This document shows, in pieces, positions 41,217-50,326 of a stretch of 64,000 bases of DNA; the stretch's first letter is position 1, and every line of letters starts with the position of its first letter. The notes under the pieces were generated by a model. That model ran no database searches and was not told the origin of the DNA. It was given only the letters and a program-made list of their open reading frames with translations. The DNA is from Schaalia odontolytica (GTDB taxonomy: Bacteria; Actinomycetota; Actinomycetes; Actinomycetales; Actinomycetaceae), in contig NZ_CP133472.1 in NCBI RefSeq assembly GCF_031191545.1, positions 868,001 through 932,000 on the forward strand, written 5' to 3'. Position numbers and translations under genes: made by a program.

Positions 41217-44200
41217 TCAGCGGAACGCGGCCCGCCTACTCGGGATGGTCGGCATGCCGAGCATGACCGAGCTGTGCCCGCCGCACGAGGTGGTGTCCTC
41301 GGCGTCAACGAGCTGCAGGACGTCGCCGTCGCGCGCCTGCGGGTCCTGCAGGGCGGTGGCGAGCATGAGTTTGATGCGGTTGAGCTGGTTGACCTCGGAT
41401 GCTCCAGGGTCGTAGTCGACGGCCACGATGTTTGCCTCGGGGTATCGGGTGCGCAGCGCACGGAACATGCCCTTGCCGACGACGTGGTTCGGCAGGCACG
41501 CGAAGGGCTGGGCGCAGATGATGTTCGGGCAGCCGTGTTCGATCATGTCGACCATCTCGGCGGTCAGGTACCAGCCTTCGCCTGCCTGGTTACCCAGGCG
41601 CGCGATGTCCTGGGAACGGGAGATCATCTCTTCGATGGGCCGGTGCTCCTCGAACTTGCCGTTCGTGGAGGCGAAGGCACGGTGTACGGGTTTCTCGTAC
41701 TTCTTGAGCGCCCAGAGCACGATCGGCATGACGTAGCGCTGCTTGCCCTCGATGCCCAGGTTTTCCTTGTCCCACGCGGCGGTGGCCACGGAGTTGTGGA
41801 AGAACTGCATGAGGCCGGGCAGTTCGGCCTCGCAGCCCTCGGCTTCGATGACGTCGACGGCGTGGTTGTTAGCGTCGGGGTGGAACTTCACGAGGATCTC
41901 GCCGACCAGGCCGACGCGCGGCTTGCGGGGGATGTCGCGCAGGGGCAGGGCGTCGAAGGCGCGCACGCACTCGCGGATGAGCTTGCTGTAGGAGGTGCGC
42001 CCTCCCAGGGCGGCCACGCGCCCGGAGGTGATCCACTCCTGCACGTAGGCGTCCCACGTGCGGTACAGCTCCATGGCGGAGCCGGGGGTGGCCTCGTAGG
42101 GGCGCACGCGCAGGAGCATCGACTGGATGGCGTCGCCGATGACGAAGGCCTGGATGGCCTTGTGGATGTGGGCGGCGCCCAGCCGGAAGCCCGGATTGTC
42201 CTCGAAGCCCTGGACGGACAGGGCGATGACGGGCACCTGCGGGTATCCGGCGTCGCGCAGCCCCTTGCGCAGGAGGGCCGCGTAGTTGGAGGCGCGGCAC
42301 ATGCCGCCCGTCTGGGTGATCCCCACCGCGGTGCGGTCGGGGTCGGCGCGCCCGGAGATGAACTCGTCGAGGAGCTGGCCGATGACGACGATCGCCGGAT
42401 AGCACGAGTCGTTGTTGACGTACTTGAGGCCGACCTCCATCGAGGAGCGGCTCGTGTGCTCCAGGACCCGCACCTTCAGGCCCGCGCTCGCAAACAGCGG
42501 GGTCAGGAAGCGGAAGTGGATGGGGGACATCTGGGGGGCGAGGATCTCGTAGCCGGCCTCGCGCATCTCTTCGGTGAACACGGCGCGCGCCTGGATGTGT
42601 CCGGCGCGCTCTTCGCGGGCGGCGTCGCCGGAGGGGTCGCGCAGGGTGGCCGTGTCGACGGACCCCGACACGAGGCCCACGGACGAGGCGGGGGCGAGCC
42701 CCACTCGATCCGCGCCGTTCTCCCCGTCCCCGGCCTCGGCGAGAACGGAGGCGAGGGAGGTGCGCTCGGCGATGGCCGCGTCGAGGGAGCGCAGGCGGAT
42801 CTTGGCGGCACCCAAGTTGGAGACCTCGTCAATCTTGAGGACGGTGTGTACGTCGCCTCGACCTTCGAGGATCTCCTGGACCTGGTCTGCGGTGATGGCG
42901 TCGACGCCGCAGCCGAAGGAGTTGAGCTGGACCATCTCGAGGTCGGGCTCGTCGCCGACGCGGGCGGCGGCCTCGTATAGGCGCGAGTGGTAGGACCACT
43001 GGTCGAGGACTCGCAGGGGGCGTTCGAGGCGGGCGTCCACGATGGAGTCTTCGGTGAGGACTGCCATGCCCAGGCCGATGATGACTTCGGGGATGCCGTG
43101 GTTGATCTCGGGGTCGAGGTGGTAGGGGCGGCCGGCGAGCACGATGCCGCGCACGCCGTGAGAGCGCATCCACTCGATGGTTTCGACGCCCTTCGCGCGG
43201 ATTTCGGCCTTGACGGCCGCGTCTTCCTCCCACGCCTTGTCGAGGGCAGCCTTCATCTCCTCCACGGGGATGTCGTAGCCGTACTGCTTGAAGGTCTTGG
43301 ACAGGTGGGCGGGCAGGTAGTCGCGGTTGCCGAAGTTGACGAAGGGGCTGATGAAGCGGGTGCCGGGCTCGGCCAGGCGCTCCATGTTGTTACGGATGAC
43401 CTCGGGGTAGGTCGCCACGATGGGGCAGTTGAAGGAGTTTTCGGACTCGGTGGTCTTCTGTTCGAAGTCGACGCAGGGGTAGAAGATCGTAGAGATGCCC
43501 TTGTCCAGCAGGGACTCGATGTGCCCGTGGACGAGCTTGGCCGGGTAGCACACGTTCTCCGAGGGGATGGACTCCATGCCGGTCTCGAAGAGGTCGTGGT
43601 TGGAGCGGCCAGAGATCATGACGCGGAAGCCGAGAGCAGTGAGCATCGTGAACCAGAACGGGTAGTTCTCGTACATGCCGAGCACGCGCGGGATGCCGAT
43701 GTCACCGCGGAACGCCTTCTTTTCGGTGAGGCGGCGGTACCCGAAGATCCGCTTGTACTTCCAGTCGTAGAGGTTGGGCAGGTCCGATTTCTTGGGCACG
43801 CGCTCCAGGGACGCTCCCCGCTCGCATCGGTTGCCCGACACGTGGCGCTCGCCGTTGGAGAACGTCGAGATCGTCATCTGGCAGTGGTTTTGGCACAGGC
43901 GGCAGGTCTTGCGGGTCGTTTCCACGCCGAAGCCCTCCAGGGCCTCGATCGTGGCCAGGGTGGAGGTCCCCTCCCCGGTGTCGTGCATGCGTGCGGTCAG
44001 GGCGGCACCGTACGCGCCCATGAGGCCCGCGATGTCGGGGCGCACGACCTGGCGTCCGGTGAGCAGCTCGAAGGCGCGCAGCACCGAGTCATTGAGGAAG
44101 GTGCCGCCCTGGACGACGACGCGCTCACCCAGGTCCGAGGGCTCCTTGAGCTTGATGACCTTGTACAGGGCGTTGCGCACGACGGAGTAGGACAGGCCGG

Positions 44201-45785
44201 CGCTGATGTCGCGCACGTCCGCGCCTTCCTTCTGTGCCTGCTTGACGGAGGAGTTCATGAACACCGTGCAGCGGGTGCCCAGGTCCACGGGGGAGGAGGA
44301 TTCCATCGCCATTCGCGCGAAGGAACGCACGTCGGTGCCCATGGTCTGCGCGAAGGTCTGGAGGAAGGATCCGCAGCCCGAGGAGCAGGCCTCGTTGACG
44401 GAGATCGAGTCCACCGCGTGGTCGCGGATGCTCAGGTACTTCATGTCCTGGCCGCCGATGTCGATGACGGAGGTGACGCCGGGGCAGATGAACTCGGCCG
44501 CACGGTAGTGGGCCATGGTCTCGATTTCGCCCTCGTCCATGGTGAGGGCGGACTTGACGAGGCCTTCGCCGTAGCCGGTCGCGCACGAGCGGCCGATCTC
44601 GCAGCCCTCGGGCAGGGCGCCGCGTACGGCGCGCACGATGTCGACGGCGGCGGCGACGGGGTCGCCCTCGTTGGAGGCGTAGTGGGTGAAGACGATGCGG
44701 TCGCAGGAGTCGATGACGACGGCCTTGATGGTCGTGGAGCCCGCGTCGATGCCGAGCCAGCAGCGGCCCTCGGCCTCGTCGAGGCTGGCCTTGGGGATGA
44801 CCTCGAGGCTGTGTCGGGCCACGAACTCCTCGCGGTCCTCCGGGGAGGCGAAGAGGGGGTCCATGCGCGGGGATTCGACCTGCACGGGTGCGGCGGCGAG
44901 GCGCTCCATGAGGGTCGTGAGCTTGTCGCCGCGCGCGTCTACGGGGGCGGCGCCGCTTTCCTCGGCGAGGCGCGCCTTCTTGGCGGCCTCCTTGTCGGCG
45001 AGGAGGGCCGCGCCGATCGCGACGTAGAGCTGGGCGTCGTCGGGGGTGACGAAGGCGTCGGCCTTGGGCAGGAGGGTCTTGTAGGCCTCGCGCAGGGCGG
45101 GCAGGAAGTGCAGGGGTCCGCCGAGGAACATGACGGTGCCGCGGATCGGGCGCCCGCACGCCAGGCCCGCGATGGTCTGCGTGGCGACGGCGTTGAAGAT
45201 GGAGGCGGCGAGGTCCTCGTGGGCGGCACCCTGGTTGATGAGGGGCTGGATGTCGGACTTGGCGAAGACGCCGCAGCGCGAGGCGATCGGGTAGAGCTGG
45301 GTGTGGCGGGTGGCCATCTCGCCCAGGCCGGCTGCGTCGGTGTGCAGGAGGGTGGCCATCTGGTCGATGAAGGCACCGGTGCCGCCCGCGCAGGTGCCGT
45401 TCATGCGCTGCTCGGGGGTGGGGTGCAGGTAGGTGAGCTTGGCGTCCTCGCCGCCGAGCTCGATGACGACGTCGACCTCGGGGTGGAGGCGCTGGGTGGC
45501 CTCGGTGCCGGCGATGACCTCCTGGACGAAGGGGATGCCCATGGCGCGGGCGGTCGTCAGGCCGCCGGATCCGGTGATGGCCGCGTGGACGCGGATGCCG
45601 GGCAGGGAGCGCTCGACGTCGGCGAGGAGTGCCCCCAGGGATGCGCGCACGTCGGCGTTGTGACGGCGGTAGTCGGAGAACATGCGGCGGTTTCCGTCCA
45701 AGACGACGGCCTTGACCGTCGTGGAGCCGACGTCGATGCCGAGCTGATAGGGGCGCGTGGCCTCATGGTGACGCTGCGGTGTCAT
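41217..45785 (-). CDS. 2-hydroxyacyl-CoA dehydratase activase-type protein (large, two ATPase domains)
   Basis: A 1522-aa protein. It has two BadF/BcrA-type ASKHA ATPase domains, starting LGIDVGSTTVKAVVLD (about residue 10) and LGIDAGSTTIKAVVID (about residue 340). The iron-sulfur dimer motif NEACSSGCGSF lies in the second. A cysteine cluster CRLCQNHCQ with CERG follows, then a DUF2229-type domain with FYPCVDFEQK, and a C-terminal part related to the dehydratase subunits (GITQTGGMCRASNYAALL). In the short homologs ATP hydrolysis drives an electron into a dehydratase. The function of these giant forms is not settled. The ATG at 45785 has AGGAGGT upstream. No dehydratase gene is nearby. Confidence 0.85.
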   Translation of the reverse strand: MTPQRHHEATRPYQLGIDVGSTTVKAVVLDGNRRMFSDYRRHNADVRASLGALLADVERSLPGIRVHAAITGSGGLTTARAMGIPFVQEVIAGTEATQRLHPEVDVVIELGGEDAKLTYLHPTPEQRMNGTCAGGTGAFIDQMATLLHTDAAGLGEMATRHTQLYPIASRCGVFAKSDIQPLINQGAAHEDLAASIFNAVATQTIAGLACGRPIRGTVMFLGGPLHFLPALREAYKTLLPKADAFVTPDDAQLYVAIGAALLADKEAAKKARLAEESGAAPVDARGDKLTTLMERLAAAPVQVESPRMDPLFASPEDREEFVARHSLEVIPKASLDEAEGRCWLGIDAGSTTIKAVVIDSCDRIVFTHYASNEGDPVAAAVDIVRAVRGALPEGCEIGRSCATGYGEGLVKSALTMDEGEIETMAHYRAAEFICPGVTSVIDIGGQDMKYLSIRDHAVDSISVNEACSSGCGSFLQTFAQTMGTDVRSFARMAMESSSPVDLGTRCTVFMNSSVKQAQKEGADVRDISAGLSYSVVRNALYKVIKLKEPSDLGERVVVQGGTFLNDSVLRAFELLTGRQVVRPDIAGLMGAYGAALTARMHDTGEGTSTLATIEALEGFGVETTRKTCRLCQNHCQMTISTFSNGERHVSGNRCERGASLERVPKKSDLPNLYDWKYKRIFGYRRLTEKKAFRGDIGIPRVLGMYENYPFWFTMLTALGFRVMISGRSNHDLFETGMESIPSENVCYPAKLVHGHIESLLDKGISTIFYPCVDFEQKTTESENSFNCPIVATYPEVIRNNMERLAEPGTRFISPFVNFGNRDYLPAHLSKTFKQYGYDIPVEEMKAALDKAWEEDAAVKAEIRAKGVETIEWMRSHGVRGIVLAGRPYHLDPEINHGIPEVIIGLGMAVLTEDSIVDARLERPLRVLDQWSYHSRLYEAAARVGDEPDLEMVQLNSFGCGVDAITADQVQEILEGRGDVHTVLKIDEVSNLGAAKIRLRSLDAAIAERTSLASVLAEAGDGENGADRVGLAPASSVGLVSGSVDTATLRDPSGDAAREERAGHIQARAVFTEEMREAGYEILAPQMSPIHFRFLTPLFASAGLKVRVLEHTSRSSMEVGLKYVNNDSCYPAIVVIGQLLDEFISGRADPDRTAVGITQTGGMCRASNYAALLRKGLRDAGYPQVPVIALSVQGFEDNPGFRLGAAHIHKAIQAFVIGDAIQSMLLRVRPYEATPGSAMELYRTWDAYVQEWITSGRVAALGGRTSYSKLIRECVRAFDALPLRDIPRKPRVGLVGEILVKFHPDANNHAVDVIEAEGCEAELPGLMQFFHNSVATAAWDKENLGIEGKQRYVMPIVLWALKKYEKPVHRAFASTNGKFEEHRPIEEMISRSQDIARLGNQAGEGWYLTAEMVDMIEHGCPNIICAQPFACLPNHVVGKGMFRALRTRYPEANIVAVDYDPGASEVNQLNRIKLMLATALQDPQARDGDVLQLVDAEDTTSCGGHSSVMLGMPTIPSRRAAFR

Positions 45786-46322
45786 GGGGACCTCCTGGGT
45801 TCTCCCCACAACTTAGGGAACCCTGCACAGGGAGTCAAAGCTGTCCAACTCCGAGGGATCATCACCCATTAAAACCGCTGAATAACACCAAAATGACGCG
45901 CCTTCAGTTCCGAGGAAAGTGACCGTGAACACCAGGGCCGGACCAAGAATTACAACAAATGAACCGTTCAATAATTCGACCCCTCGGGAAGACCCGCCCC
46001 GGCCTCATCGCTGGACACACACCTCAACCCGATAGGTGGACGTTAACCCCTCGATGCGCACCTTAACCCCACGATGCGCACCTTAACCCCATAGGTGGCA
46101 CCTGGGCGGGCACGCCCACGCTCCACTAGTAGGGCCCAGCTGCATGTCAACGGGTTAACAGCACCACCTCTAGGGCCCGGCTGCCGAAAGCCCGTCAACG
46201 GGCGGCTTGCCCTGCCTGTCCACAGGAGTTGCCAGCAGGCAGAGCGAAGGATTGCGCGTCTCGCTCCCATCGGCTACTCACCGGCCGCGCCATAACCCAA
46301 GCAAACAGGCGGTGGCGGGCGC
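45786..46322. other. Intergenic region with repeat units
   Basis: About 537 bases between the divergent-side start of the activase gene and the end of modBC. It contains a CCCCGGCCTCATC core near 45996, the 20-bp repeat block and a GC-rich downstream part with TAGGGCCC words (46131 and 46172). No gene is seen. Confidence 0.45.
46021..46118. repeat. Intergenic repeat element, copy B (four 20-bp units plus hairpin)
   Basis: Four units in exact 20-base register start at 46021, 46041, 46061 and 46081. They have the form CCTTAACCCC followed by ACGATGCGCA or ATAGGTGGCA. They are followed by a hairpin TGGGCG-GGCA-CGCCCA (46103-46118). Units and hairpin match copy A at 12940-13045. Confidence 0.8.
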
Positions 46323-48416
46323 TCACCTGCGAGCCGCCATGCGGATCACCCGGACCTGCGTGGCCTTGACGCTCACCCACAGGCCCGAGCCGACGCCGAG
46401 GCCAAGGTCTGCCCATGCGGAAGCCGTGACGCGGGCGGTCACGCCGACATCCTCCGCGAGCGCGACGCGCACGGACACGAGGGAACCATCGACGTCTATC
46501 CCCTTGACAACACCGGGCAGGACGGAGCGCGGCGAGGCGTGGGCTTCCTCGCGGGAGAGGGCCACCGCCTCGGGCGGGAAGGTGAGAGCGACACGGGTGG
46601 CTCGGGAGGGAGCAGCCGGTTCGGTCCCATCACCGCGCATCGCGTCGGTGCGGTCGGCGTCGTTGAGGTCGAGGCCGGAGAGCTCGGCGGCCCACAGCGT
46701 CCCCTCGCCGACGCGGACGCCCGCCATGCCGGAGCGCCAGAGCACCGGCCCGGTGACGATGTTGAGCCCGGCGAGGCGCGCCGCGAACACCGACGCAGGC
46801 GAGGCGAGCACGCTCGCAGGTTCTCCCTCTTCGACAATGCGCCCCTCCCCCATGACGATCATGTGGGAGGCGAGGGCCAGGACTTCCGCGATGTCGTGGG
46901 AGACGAGCAGCGCCGTGATCCCCGCCCCGGCGAGGCGCTCGCGCAGCACGGCGGAGACCTGGGCGGTGGCCTCGACGTCGAGGGCAGCGGTGGGTTCGTC
47001 GAGGATGAGCACCTCTGGTCGGAACACGAGCGCACGTGCGATGGCGACGCGCGCGGCCTGCCCGCCGGACAGGTCGGAGCCGCGCTTGTGGGCGAGGTCG
47101 GCGATGCCCACGGCGCGCATGTGCCGGAGGGCAACGGCCCTGGCCTGTGCGCGCCCGACGCCGCGCACGCGCAGCGGGAAGGCGACGTTTGCGAGCACGC
47201 TCATGTGGGTGAAGATGCGGGGCGCCTGGGAGACCATGGCGACGCGGCGTCGGCGGGCGGGCACGAACGTCGAGGCATCGTCGACGACTCGCTCGCCGAT
47301 ACGCGCGGCCCCGGAGTCGAGCCGCAGGGTCCCGGCGACGACCTGGGCGAGGGTGGATTTTCCGGCACCGTTGTGTCCGACGACGGCGGTCACGAGGCCG
47401 GGGCGAAGCGTCGCGTCCGCGTCCCAGCCGCGCGCCGCCACGGTTCCGCACACGCGGACGGGGATGCCCGCGGGCTCGGTTCCCTCGGTCTCCCCCTCCC
47501 GCGAGGGGACGAGGCCGTGGTCCCTCCGAGCGCGGGATGCCTCGTCGGTGGTGGCACCCGCCGCAGGGGACACGGATTCGCGCCCGGGCCTCGTCGCTGA
47601 GAGCGCCGAACGCAGGAGGGAGGCGATGCGCCCCCACGGTGTTTCCGTGAGCGCGACGACGAGGACCGCGAGGCCGAGGAGGACGACGCCGAGCGCGAGG
47701 GCCAGGTCCGCGTCGGATTCGCGGGCCAGGTAGATCTGGAGGGGCATCGTTCGGGTGACGCCCTGCAAGGAGCCAGCGAAGGTGAGGGTCGCGCCGAACT
47801 CGCCGAGGCAGCGGGCCAGCGCGAGGGCCGCACCGCGCCCGAGGCCCGGCAGGACGGCGGGCAGGGTGATCTGCCAGAACACGCGCGAGGGCGAGGCACC
47901 CAGGGAGGAGGCCATCTCGTCGAGTCCCTGCTCGCGGGCGCGCAGCGCGGCCTCGAGGGTGACGATGAGGAAGGGCAGGGAGACGAAGACCTGCGCGATG
48001 ACGACGGCGGTTGTCGTGAAGGCGATGTCGAGGCCGGCGCCGCTCAGGAGCGCGCCCAGGGGCGAGCGCCTGCCGAAGGCCGCGAGCAGCGCGATGCCGG
48101 CGACGACGGGGGGCAGGGAGAGCGGGAGGGCGACGATGATGCGGGCGGCGCGCACGCCCCTCCAGGAGCGGGACAGGACGAGCGCTGCGGGGATGCCGAG
48201 GATGAGATCGACGCCGAGGGCGATCAGGCACGTGCGCAGGGAGAGGGCCAGGGCGGAGGTGGCCTCGTCGGTGGAGAGCGTGGAGCCCAGGGAACCCCAG
48301 TCGACGCGCCCGAGCATGAATACCAGGGGCAGGATCAGGAAGCACAGGGCGAGCGCTCCGAGGCCCCCCGCCCAGACGGGCAGGGGGCTGACGGGGGGCG
48401 TCGCGCGCTTTGTCAC
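46323..48416 (-). CDS. modBC: Fused molybdate ABC transporter permease/ATPase (ModB-ModC)
   Basis: A 697-aa fusion. Residues 1-260 are a ModB-type permease with six helices and the EAA loop (EMASSLGASPSRVFWQITLP) plus GEFGATLTFAGS. Residues about 300-520 are the ModC ATPase: P-loop VVGHNGAGKST, signature LSGGQAARVAIARAL, Walker B VLILDEPTAALD and switch histidine LVSHD. The last 70 residues are a Mop/TOBE molybdate-binding domain (LPGVVKGIDVDGSLVSVRVAL; split at 20). It imports molybdate with ModA. The start is GTG at 48416, nine bases after the modA stop. Confidence 0.92.
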   Translation of the reverse strand: MTKRATPPVSPLPVWAGGLGALALCFLILPLVFMLGRVDWGSLGSTLSTDEATSALALSLRTCLIALGVDLILGIPAALVLSRSWRGVRAARIIVALPLSLPPVVAGIALLAAFGRRSPLGALLSGAGLDIAFTTTAVVIAQVFVSLPFLIVTLEAALRAREQGLDEMASSLGASPSRVFWQITLPAVLPGLGRGAALALARCLGEFGATLTFAGSLQGVTRTMPLQIYLARESDADLALALGVVLLGLAVLVVALTETPWGRIASLLRSALSATRPGRESVSPAAGATTDEASRARRDHGLVPSREGETEGTEPAGIPVRVCGTVAARGWDADATLRPGLVTAVVGHNGAGKSTLAQVVAGTLRLDSGAARIGERVVDDASTFVPARRRRVAMVSQAPRIFTHMSVLANVAFPLRVRGVGRAQARAVALRHMRAVGIADLAHKRGSDLSGGQAARVAIARALVFRPEVLILDEPTAALDVEATAQVSAVLRERLAGAGITALLVSHDIAEVLALASHMIVMGEGRIVEEGEPASVLASPASVFAARLAGLNIVTGPVLWRSGMAGVRVGEGTLWAAELSGLDLNDADRTDAMRGDGTEPAAPSRATRVALTFPPEAVALSREEAHASPRSVLPGVVKGIDVDGSLVSVRVALAEDVGVTARVTASAWADLGLGVGSGLWVSVKATQVRVIRMAARR

Positions 48417-48425
48417 GCCTCGATG

Positions 48426-49220
48426 TTACTTCGCGGCGGGCGTGAATCCGGCGTCTTCGAGGATCTTCTGTCCGTCGGCGGACAGGACCAGGTCGATCCA
48501 CTTCTGGCCGAGGTCCTTCTTGGTTGAGGCGGTCACGAGGGCGATCGGGTACTTGTTGACGGCCTCGTTCGCGCCCGGAATTTCGACGGTATCGACGGCG
48601 TCACCCTCGGCGAGGGCGTCGGTCTTGTAGACGATGCCGGCGTCGGCCTGGCCGGAGGAGACCTTGCCGCGCACGTCGGTGACGGCCTGTTCCTCGGAGA
48701 CGGGGTTGAGGGTGACGCCGAGCTTCTCGGTGAGGGTCTTGGTGAGCTTGCCGCAGGGGACCTCGGGCGCGCAGACGACCAGCTTGACGCCGGCGAGGGA
48801 TGAGTCGAGGCCGGTCACGCCCGCCGGGTTACCGGGTGTGGTGATGATGGTGAGGGTGTTGGTGACGAAGATGGTCTGCGCGTCGACCTGGGCGGCGTCG
48901 GCGGCCTTCTTCATGGTGGACTCGTTGGCGGTGGCCAGGACGTCGACGTCCGCACCTTCGCCGAGCTGGGTGACGAGGTCCTGGGAGCCCGCGAAGTTGA
49001 AGCGCACGTCGACGCCGGGGTTGGCTTCCTCGAAGATGTCTTCGAGCTCGCCGAAGGTCTCGGTCAGCGAGGCGGCGGCGTAGACGTTGAGGACGGTGGG
49101 CTCGGCGGGCCGGGTCGCCTCGGGTGAGGCCGTGGAGTCGGCGGGGGCGGAGCCGCCGGTGCAGGCGGCGAGCGCCAGTGCTGCTGCGCCGATGACGGGG
49201 AGGATGCGAAGGGAACGCAC
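48426..49220 (-). CDS. modA: Molybdate-binding lipoprotein
   Basis: The substrate-binding part of the molybdate importer, 264 aa. The start is a GTG at 49220 with AAAGGAG at good spacing, giving a lipoprotein signal (VRSLRILPVIGAAALALAAC). The mature protein begins NVYAAASLTETFGELEDIFE, and has FNFAGSQDLVTQLGEGADVDVLATAN (split: FNFAGSQDLVTQL) as in ModA proteins, whose serines hold the oxyanion. The operon is modA-modBC, leftward. The AT-rich region upstream (49293-49400) probably carries the promoter. Confidence 0.94.
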   Translation of the reverse strand: MRSLRILPVIGAAALALAACTGGSAPADSTASPEATRPAEPTVLNVYAAASLTETFGELEDIFEEANPGVDVRFNFAGSQDLVTQLGEGADVDVLATANESTMKKAADAAQVDAQTIFVTNTLTIITTPGNPAGVTGLDSSLAGVKLVVCAPEVPCGKLTKTLTEKLGVTLNPVSEEQAVTDVRGKVSSGQADAGIVYKTDALAEGDAVDTVEIPGANEAVNKYPIALVTASTKKDLGQKWIDLVLSADGQKILEDAGFTPAAK

Positions 49221-49560
49221 TCGAATCTCCTTTGAGAGGGAACGAAACACGTTAAATCTAACAAGCGATGCGGCGAGCACGCAATGATTCATTCGAGCGC
49301 ACCCGCATTGTTACTTTTTCCTTCGTTGTCAACAATAATAGCGCACTCATTTAACTTGCCTGCACCCATCGAAAAAGCGACGGTCTGCCCCTTGCGCGTC
49401 GCCGCGACCACGCTTCGGCGTCTACGAACACTCGCACACCTCTTTTCTCTCGGCCCACGCGCGCACAAAATCGCCGCACGACCACGCTCGCCTCCACCCA
49501 CACCTCGCGGCTAGGAAGGGACTAGGATCACACTTGTACGCTCTTACCCCGGAGGACACC
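49221..49560. other. Divergent promoter region modA / moaB-like gene
   Basis: About 340 bases. An AT-rich block at 49300-49360 contains GTTGTCAAC (49325-49333), a nine-base palindrome core also found between lsr2 and marR. It should drive modA leftward and the MoaB-like gene rightward. No ModE-type site could be named with confidence. Confidence 0.4.
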
Positions 49561-50073
49561 ATGCCCAAGCCCGTCGACTACGACCTCGGCCAGATCAGCG
49601 CCCACGTCATCACCTATTCGGATCGCATCCAGCGCGGCACGAAGGAGGATCGAGCGACCCCCGCCTGCACCGCGGCGCTGGCCGAAGCCGGCCTGGGACC
49701 GGTGTCGGTCGCCGCCATCCCGGAGAGCGCCGACATCCTCGAGACGGAGATTCGCGACGCGCTCGGCGCGGGCGCACGCTTCATCCTGGTTCTGGGCGGG
49801 TCGGGCTTCGGGGTGGGCAACTACGCCCCCGAGGTGGTCCGCTCGCTCGTCGAGGTCGAGATCCCGGGCATCGCGGAACAGATCCGCGCCCACGGCCTGA
49901 CCAACACTCCCCTGTCGGGCCTCTCCCGCGAGGTCGTCGGCGTGACCGCGCGCGATTCCTCGGGCGCGCTCCTCGTCTCATCCCCGGGCTCGCGCGGCGG
50001 CGCGCTGGACACCCTCGAGGTGGTCACGCCTCTGCTCGGCGCGATCTTCCATCAGCTGGACGAGGAACGCTGA
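49561..50073 (+). CDS. MoaB/MogA-family molybdopterin protein, altered active-site loop
   Basis: A 170-aa protein of the MoCF-biosynthesis fold, which adenylates molybdopterin before molybdenum is inserted. It has HVITYSDRIQRGTKED at the start, the nucleotide region ILVLGGSGF, PEVVRSLVEVEIPGIAEQIR (20 residues) and LVSSPGSRGGALDTLEVV near the end, all family-like. In active members the loop reads TGxxxRDxTPE; here it is SGFGVGNYAPE, so the Arg-Asp pair is missing. The ATG at 49561 follows GGAGGACACC. Its position beside modABC supports a molybdenum role, but activity is doubtful. Confidence 0.75.
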   Translation: MPKPVDYDLGQISAHVITYSDRIQRGTKEDRATPACTAALAEAGLGPVSVAAIPESADILETEIRDALGAGARFILVLGGSGFGVGNYAPEVVRSLVEVEIPGIAEQIRAHGLTNTPLSGLSREVVGVTARDSSGALLVSSPGSRGGALDTLEVVTPLLGAIFHQLDEER

Positions 50074-50100
50074 CCTACCAAGCAGCAACACGCGAGGCCT

Positions 50101-50122
50101 CGGCTCGCTAGTGTCCGAGCCG
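50101..50122 (+). terminator. Possible terminator after the MoaB-like gene
   Basis: Short CGGCTCG...CGAGCCG stem with an 8-base loop, 27 bases after the stop. The remaining gap to the protease gene (to 50326) shows no gene. Confidence 0.4.
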
Positions 50123-50326
50123 CCGCCCATGAACCACCATCAGGCCTGGGCCCCACGTCGTCCGGCATGGTGGCAGTACGCTGCGGGCAACGCGGGTCGC
50201 TGCCGTCGGGGGCACCGATACCCCTCGGCGTGGTCGACCATGGCAAAGACGCGGCGCGACTCCGGCAGGGTGGCGTCGGCGGTGCCTATCGTGGGCACAT
50301 GGATCCGGGGCGGGGGCGCGTCGCGT

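Noticed and set aside
42987-45872. A 961-codon rightward open frame opposite the activase gene
   Set aside because: It is the antisense shadow of a high-GC gene; the leftward product has clear ATPase motifs, while this one is low in complexity.
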